Assembly (NCBI GenBank): GCA_023392185.1
Contig: JAEVZP010000082.1
Span: 1-8,822, forward strand
Direction of reading: 5' to 3'
Source of the DNA: Bacteroidota bacterium
GTDB lineage: Bacteria; Bacteroidota; Bacteroidia; Chitinophagales; Chitinophagaceae
DNA: 8,822 bases
In this document: in pieces, positions 5,147 to 8,822 of the stretch
Layout of the letters: each line of letters starts with the position of its first letter
Position numbering within the stretch: the stretch's first letter is position 1
Notes under the pieces: generated by a model
Database searches by the model: none
Told to the model about the DNA's origin: nothing
What the model saw: only the letters and a program-made list of their open reading frames with translations
Program-made: the position numbers and the translations under genes

Positions 5147-6748
5147 CTACAGCACAATATCCTGCACAATCGCGCTTTTCTCCGGGTGGTCGGTGTTGTA
5201 GTTCAGCCCGCGGCTTTCTTTCCGGAATTGCGCACCTTTCACAATCAGATACCCAATCGTAATCAGGTTGCGAAGCTCGCAGAGCTGCGGCGAAACCATC
5301 GTAGAGCGGTAGAGCTGTTCCGCTTCGTCGTGGAGCAAATCCAGTCGGCGGGCAGCGCGGCGCAGGCGCACATCATTACGCACAATCCCTACATAATCCG
5401 ACATAAAATGCTGGGTTTCGCGCAGACTTTGCGTAATCAAGATCAGCTCTTCGGGCTGTCGCGTGCCCAGGGTATTCCAGTCCGGCACGTCCAGCTGCCA
5501 GTCTACGCCTTCCACGCGTTGTGCCGCATTTTCGGCACAGCGGTGGGCAAAAACCAGGGCTTCCAGCAAGGAGTTCGACGCCAGCCGGTTGGCCCCGTGC
5601 AAGCCCGTGCTGGCACACTCGCCGCAGGCATACAACTGCCGGATCGACGTCCGGCCCCACACGTCCGTCTGGATGCCGCCGCAGCAATAATGCGCCGCCG
5701 GCGCCACGGGAATGAGTTGCTCCAATGGATTGATCCCAATGCTTTGGCACTTGGCCAGAATATTGGGGAAATGTTTCCGGAACGCCTCCGGGTCCATATG
5801 ACGGCAATCCAGAAACACATGCTCTGTTCCCTGCCGTTTCATCTCCGCGTCAATGGCGCGGGCCACCACATCGCGCGGAGCCAGGTCTTTGCGCTCCGGG
5901 TCGTAGCGCTCCATAAACGCCTCGCCGCTGTGGTTGCGCAGGATGCCGCCGTCGCCGCGCACCGCCTCGGTAATGAGGAACGACGGACTCACGCCTGCTT
6001 CGTATAACGCCGTGGGGTGAAACTGAATAAACTCCATGTTTTCTACCCGCGCCTTCGCCCGGTAGGCCATCGCAATGCCGTCGCCGGTAGCGATTTTGGG
6101 GTTGGTGGTCGTGCGATACACCTGCCCCGTTCCGCCCGCTGCCATCAGCGTCACCTTTGCCAGAATTTTTTCCATCCGGAAGGTGTTCAGGTTCAGCGCA
6201 TACACGCCGTAGCATTCAATATCGGGTGTGGATTTGGTAACCAGATACCCCAGGTGATGCTGCGTAATAATATCCACCACAAACCAGTGGTTGTGGATTT
6301 GAATATTGGGGTACCGCGCCACCTCGGCCACCAGCGCGCGCTCCATTTCATAGCCCGTAATGTCTTTGTGGTGCAGGATGCGGAAGGCGCTGTGGCCCCC
6401 CTCGCGGCCCCGCATAAAATCGCCGGTTTCGTCTTTGTCAAACCGCGCGCCCCAGTCAATCAGTTCGGCCACGCGCTCGGTGCCCTCGCGCACCACCAGC
6501 TCCACCACTTCCGGGTCGCAAAGGCCGTCGCCGGCAATCAGCGTGTCGCGGATGTGGGCCTCGTAGGAATCGCCTACCACGTCGTTCACCACCGCAATGC
6601 CGCCCTGCGCGTATTTGGTATTGGTTTCATCGGTAGCGGCTTTGGTCAGAACCGTAATGGTTTTGTCGGGAAACTTCTTGGCCGTCTTAAGAGCAAAGGA
6701 AAGGCCCGCAATGCCGGAGCCAATAACAAGGAAATCGGTTTGAAGCAT
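5147..6748 (-). CDS. nadB: L-aspartate oxidase
   Basis: A 533-residue flavoenzyme that oxidises L-aspartate to iminoaspartate, the first step of de novo NAD synthesis; iminoaspartate is then used by NadA. The FAD-binding Rossmann motif is G10-S-G12-I-A-G15. N43-T-K-Y-A-Q-G-G-I-A lines the flavin/substrate site. H244 (QFHPTAL), the EAVRGDGG loop (261-268), R292 (APRDVVARAID) and H353 (AAHYCCGG) match substrate-binding and catalytic positions of the L-aspartate oxidase/fumarate reductase family. GECASTGLHGANRLASNSLLEA (from 376) closes the FAD domain. The C-terminal helical domain ends in ESRGLNYNTDHPE, typical of NadB. Length is normal and no residue appears lost. nadA and nadC are not adjacent. 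The ATG at 6748 fits the family N-terminus (MLQTDFLVIGSG). It is divergent from the aminotransferase gene across a repeat-rich gap. Confidence 0.97.
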   Translation of the reverse strand: MLQTDFLVIGSGIAGLSFALKTAKKFPDKTITVLTKAATDETNTKYAQGGIAVVNDVVGDSYEAHIRDTLIAGDGLCDPEVVELVVREGTERVAELIDWGARFDKDETGDFMRGREGGHSAFRILHHKDITGYEMERALVAEVARYPNIQIHNHWFVVDIITQHHLGYLVTKSTPDIECYGVYALNLNTFRMEKILAKVTLMAAGGTGQVYRTTTNPKIATGDGIAMAYRAKARVENMEFIQFHPTALYEAGVSPSFLITEAVRGDGGILRNHSGEAFMERYDPERKDLAPRDVVARAIDAEMKRQGTEHVFLDCRHMDPEAFRKHFPNILAKCQSIGINPLEQLIPVAPAAHYCCGGIQTDVWGRTSIRQLYACGECASTGLHGANRLASNSLLEALVFAHRCAENAAQRVEGVDWQLDVPDWNTLGTRQPEELILITQSLRETQHFMSDYVGIVRNDVRLRRAARRLDLLHDEAEQLYRSTMVSPQLCELRNLITIGYLIVKGAQFRKESRGLNYNTDHPEKSAIVQDIVL

Positions 6749-6755
6749 GGAAAAA

Positions 6756-6763
6756 CGAAGTTG
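6756..6763 (-). promoter_or_regulatory. Weak -7-like box (CAACTTCG) of nadB
   Basis: Minus-strand CAACTTCG lies 7 nt before the nadB ATG, at the same distance as TAACTTCG before fbp but with C in place of the first T and T instead of C after it. This is a lower-confidence member of the motif set in this window. Confidence 0.25.
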
Positions 6764-6806
6764 GGGGAAAATGTCGTGCCGGTAGGCTTTCCGGCAAGAG
6801 TGCTTT

Positions 6807-6837
6807 CACCTGTCAGGTTTCAAAAACCTGACAGGTG
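6807..6837. repeat. Perfect palindrome, 14-bp arms with 3-nt loop
   Basis: CACCTGTCAGGTTT (6807-6820) is followed after CAA by its exact reverse complement (6824-6837). Neither strand has a T run after it, and it sits between the divergent 5' ends of nadB and the aminotransferase gene. It is therefore not an intrinsic terminator. Similar CCTGTCAGGTTT palindromes are, from memory, a frequent intergenic element in Bacteroidota genomes. Confidence 0.7.
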
Positions 6838-6913
6838 GCTGTTCGGAGCTTTCTCATTGACGCAAAGATTTTTCGGTGGCGCTCAGGAAGGTGTGATTTG
6901 TGATAAGGGAAAT

Positions 6914-7034
6914 AGAGATTGCGGGTCAGGCCCGCAATGACGGAGAACGGTAGTGGTTGTTTTTATAACATTCGTTGCTGTTTCCCGGTCGTTATGGCGG
7001 GCCTCGTCATTGCGGACGGGCTCCGCAACGCCAT
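6914..7034. repeat. Inverted pair of REP-like hairpins (GTCATTGCG family)
   Basis: Left unit: ATTGCGGG (6918-6925), loop TCAGG, CCCGCAAT (6931-6938), then GAC. Read on the minus strand this is a GTCATTGCGGG-type REP unit. Right unit on the plus strand: GTCATTGCG (7006-7014), with TTGCGGA (7010-7016), loop CGGGC, TCCGCAA (7022-7028), and outer arms ATGGCG (6994-6999) with CGCCAT (7029-7034). The two units face opposite ways around about 65 bp of unremarkable sequence, like paired REP or BIME units. The 433-bp gap 6749-7181 otherwise holds only the 6807-6837 palindrome and presumably the promoters of nadB and the aminotransferase gene. Confidence 0.65.
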
Positions 7035-7181
7035 CTCGGGATTTGGAAACCTGTATCATTCAATTGGCACACCACCAAAAATTTCTTTAAACGTTCTTAA
7101 ACACCCCTTTACAACGCAGGCTCCAAAACGGCTACGTCGTAATTTTACACCTTTCCAAAAAATCCCCCAGAAATCCATTTT

Positions 7182-8390
7182 ATGCCCGGCTATGAACTGT
7201 TTGGCGCCGAAGAGCGCAAAGAAGTAAATGATGTGTTGGAAACCGGCATCCTGATGCGCTACGGTTTTGACGGCCCCCGCAACGGCATCTGGAAAGCCAA
7301 AGAGCTGGAAGCCGGTTTGCAGGCGCGCTTTGGGGTGAAATATGCCCAGTTGGTGTCGTCCGGAACGGCGGCGCTCACGGCAGCTATGGTGGCCTTGGGC
7401 ATTGGCGCGGGCGACGAAGTGATTATGCCCGCCTTCACGTTTGTAGCGTCTTTTGAAGCGATTATCTCCGTGGGTGCCGTGCCGGTCATCACCCCGATTG
7501 ACGAGTCCTTGACGCTGGACCCGCAGGCCGTTCGCGCCAACATAACGCCGAAGACCAAAGCCATTATGCCGGTGCATATGTGCGGCTCTATGGCCCGCAT
7601 GGATGAGCTGAAAGCCATCTGCGCCGAACACAATCTGTTGTTGTTGGAAGATGCCTGCCAGGCGATTGGCGGCACCTATAAGGGCCAGCATCTGGGTACC
7701 ATTGGCGATGCCGGAACTTTTTCTTTCGACTTTGTAAAAACCATGACCTGCGCCGAAGGCGGCGCGGTGATTACCAACCGCGAAGACGTCTGGAAGAAGT
7801 GCGACGAATACTCTGACCACGGCCACGACCACCTGGGCCGCGACCGCGGTGCCGACCTGCATCCGTATCTGGGGTATAATTTCCGGATTTCGGAGCTGCA
7901 CGCCGCCGTGGGTGTGGCGCAGTTGCGCAAACTGGATGATTTTTTAAACATTCAGAAACGCAACCACAGTCTTGTGTGGGAAGAATTGAAAAAGGTAGAA
8001 GGTCTCCGGTTCCGGGAAATCCCCGACCCAGGCGGCGACACCGGCGCATTTATCTCGTTCTTCCTGCCCAACGAACTGGCCGCCCGCGAAGCCGTAGCCG
8101 GTTTTGCTGCTGCCGGTATTGGGGGAAATTTCTATTGGTACGACAACAACTGGCACTACATCCGCAAGTGGGAACACCTGAAGAACGGCGCTTGGATGCA
8201 CCGGATGTCCGACGAATACAAAAAGGAAGTGCTGCACTACGCCAACCGCGCCTTCCCGCAAAGCGATGCCATTATGGGCCGCACCATTTCGTCCAGCGTG
8301 AGCCTGCTTTGGAGTGAAGATGAAGCCCGCGAGCGGGGCCAAAAAATGGCAGCGGTGTTGGAAAATGTGCTGGCGGGTGTAAGCGCCTAG
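7182..8390 (+). CDS. DegT/DnrJ/EryC1/StrS family PLP aminotransferase, KdnA-like
   Basis: A 402-residue fold-type I PLP enzyme. Visible marks are the phosphate-binding S60-G61-T62 in VSSGTAAL, the PAFTFVAS segment (83-90), D157 in LLLEDACQA that contacts the pyridine nitrogen, and the Schiff-base K186 in SFDFVKTMTCAEGGAV. These enzymes transfer an amino group, usually from glutamate, to a keto-sugar. The N-terminus MPGYELFGAEE, the GILMRYGFDGPRNG segment and PVHMCGSMARMDEL resemble KdnA, the 8-amino-3,8-dideoxy-manno-octulosonate transaminase of Shewanella. That subfamily call comes from recalled similarity only. The partner oxidoreductase KdnB is not in the window, and neither are sugar-biosynthesis or LPS genes. 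The ATG at 7182 is the natural start. No convincing -7 box was found upstream. Repeat elements lie on both sides of the gene. Confidence 0.9.
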   Translation: MPGYELFGAEERKEVNDVLETGILMRYGFDGPRNGIWKAKELEAGLQARFGVKYAQLVSSGTAALTAAMVALGIGAGDEVIMPAFTFVASFEAIISVGAVPVITPIDESLTLDPQAVRANITPKTKAIMPVHMCGSMARMDELKAICAEHNLLLLEDACQAIGGTYKGQHLGTIGDAGTFSFDFVKTMTCAEGGAVITNREDVWKKCDEYSDHGHDHLGRDRGADLHPYLGYNFRISELHAAVGVAQLRKLDDFLNIQKRNHSLVWEELKKVEGLRFREIPDPGGDTGAFISFFLPNELAAREAVAGFAAAGIGGNFYWYDNNWHYIRKWEHLKNGAWMHRMSDEYKKEVLHYANRAFPQSDAIMGRTISSSVSLLWSEDEARERGQKMAAVLENVLAGVSA

Positions 8391-8405
8391 TCCTTTTACA
8401 TCTCG

Positions 8406-8529
8406 CGGGTCATTGCGAGGAGGAACGACGAAGCAACCTGCACATCTGGTGGACATTTTTCCGAAAAAATGTGCAGGTTGCTTCGGGGCCGAACTATAGA
8501 TCGTACGAGCGGCCCCTCGCAATGACCCG
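8406..8529. repeat. 124-bp MITE/REP-like element with nested inverted repeats
   Basis: Perfect 15-bp terminal arms, CGGGTCATTGCGAGG (8406-8420) and its complement (8515-8529), enclose two further hairpins. A 17-bp perfect stem pairs 8429-8445 with 8469-8485; within its loop ACATTTTT (8453-8460) can pair with AAAAATGT (8465-8472) instead of the base of the stem. A 7-bp stem pairs 8485-8491 (GGGGCCG) with 8510-8516 (CGGCCCC) and competes with the last bases of the outer arm. The folded molecule would be a three-way junction. There is no open frame, no T run and no obvious target-site duplication. It fills most of the gap between the aminotransferase and DUF58 genes. The CATTGCGAGG...CGAAGCAA wording resembles, from memory, a widespread class of bacterial intergenic repeats. 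Confidence 0.8.
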
Positions 8530-8587
8530 TCTTTTCTAACATACAAGAGAAGCGATTTCCGGAAAAAAGGAGCCTTCTAACACCCCC

Positions 8588-8822
8588 ATGAGATACACCG
8601 CCGCTACGCTGCTGGGAAAAGTCCGGCAACTGGAAATCCGCACCCGCCATCGCAGCAACCGGATGCTGGCCGGCGGCTACCACTCGCGGTTTCATGGGCG
8701 CGGCATGTCGTTTTCGGAAGTGCGCGAGTATGCCCCCGGCGACGATGTGAAAACCATTGACTGGAACGTAACGGCCCGGATGCGCACGCCCTACGTAAAG
8801 GTTTTTGAGGAAGAACGCGAAC
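8588..8822 (+). CDS. DUF58 domain protein, 5' part (truncated by window end)
   Basis: The first 78 residues of a DUF58 (PF01882) protein; the frame runs off the window. The family signature is complete at 37-64: GRG, FSEVREY, PGDD, then IDWN and TAR, followed by PYVKVFEEERE. The N-terminus MRYTAATLLGKVRQLEIRTRHRSNRMLAGGYHS fits the usual start, so the ATG at 8588 is secure. In Bacteroidota such genes normally sit in a moxR-DUF58-batA/batB cluster whose products are thought to act in envelope stress or metal-dependent chaperoning. Here the gene immediately upstream is the aminotransferase rather than a MoxR AAA+ ATPase, so DUF58 may lead its transcription unit. A TTTCCGGAAA palindrome (8556-8565) lies 22 bp before the start. 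No close Shine-Dalgarno is present. Confidence 0.92.
   Translation, partial: MRYTAATLLGKVRQLEIRTRHRSNRMLAGGYHSRFHGRGMSFSEVREYAPGDDVKTIDWNVTARMRTPYVKVFEEERE

Noticed and set aside
4948..5169. A 73-codon minus-strand frame after nadB.
   Set aside because: It is made of hairpin and repeat sequence (contains PFDKLRVT), overlaps the nadB end and has no family features.
4889..6007. A 372-codon plus-strand frame spanning the hairpin cluster and the 3' half of nadB.
   Set aside because: It translates the dispersed repeat (VTLSLSKG) and then runs antisense to nadB, whose motifs are unambiguous.
4371..6748. nadB and the Nudix gene as an NAD-metabolism operon.
   Set aside because: A 335-bp repeat-rich gap separates them, and the Nudix protein lacks NudC-specific motifs, so co-orientation alone is not evidence.
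6017..6940. A 307-codon plus-strand frame antisense to nadB, running into the divergent gap.
   Set aside because: His/Arg-rich shadow translation with no domain. It reads through the 6807-6837 palindrome.
7056..7901. A 281-codon minus-strand frame antisense to the aminotransferase gene.
   Set aside because: The sense strand encodes a complete PLP enzyme with K186 and D157. The antisense product has no recognisable features.

Overview
The window looks like ordinary chromosomal sequence from a member of the Bacteroidota, perhaps a moderately GC-rich lineage such as Saprospiria or Chitinophagia. The assignment is inferred from four things: the tandem PF13668-type ferritin-like genes, no Shine-Dalgarno sequence close to any start, several upstream boxes resembling the Bacteroidota -7 element (TAnnTTTG, here mostly TAnnTTCGC), and intergenic palindromes of types I associate with this phylum. 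No phage, CRISPR, rRNA, tRNA, transposase or toxin-antitoxin gene is visible.

Layout, left to right. (1) The 3' part of one ferritin-like gene and a complete second one (1-1293, +) form a tandem pair that ends at a bidirectional hairpin terminator (1340-1374). (2) A convergent hotdog acyl-CoA thioesterase (1390-1914, -). (3) A class I fructose-1,6-bisphosphatase (2116-3141, -) with its own terminator. (4) A divergently transcribed CorA magnesium/cobalt channel (3305-4246, +). (5) A small Nudix hydrolase (4371-4811, -). (6) A repeat-rich gap of 335 bp. (7) L-aspartate oxidase NadB (5147-6748, -). (8) A repeat-bearing divergent gap of 433 bp. (9) A DegT/DnrJ/EryC1 family PLP aminotransferase resembling KdnA (7182-8390, +). 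(10) A large imperfect palindrome (8406-8529). (11) The start of a DUF58 protein (8588 to the window end, +).

The genes do not form one pathway. They are mostly single transcription units of central metabolism: gluconeogenesis, NAD synthesis, acyl-CoA turnover, Mg2+ uptake and nucleotide clean-up. The only close functional pairings are the ferritin-like duo and perhaps fbp/corA, since FBPase needs the Mg2+ that CorA imports.

The most unusual content is intergenic. At least five structurally different short palindrome or repeat families sit between genes. Two of them share the 9-mer GTCATTGCG as inverted pairs and bracket the aminotransferase gene. I found no convincing new multi-gene system. 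The repeats, the apparent TAnnTTCGC promoter variant and the altered metal ligand in the first ferritin-like protein are the observations most worth following up.
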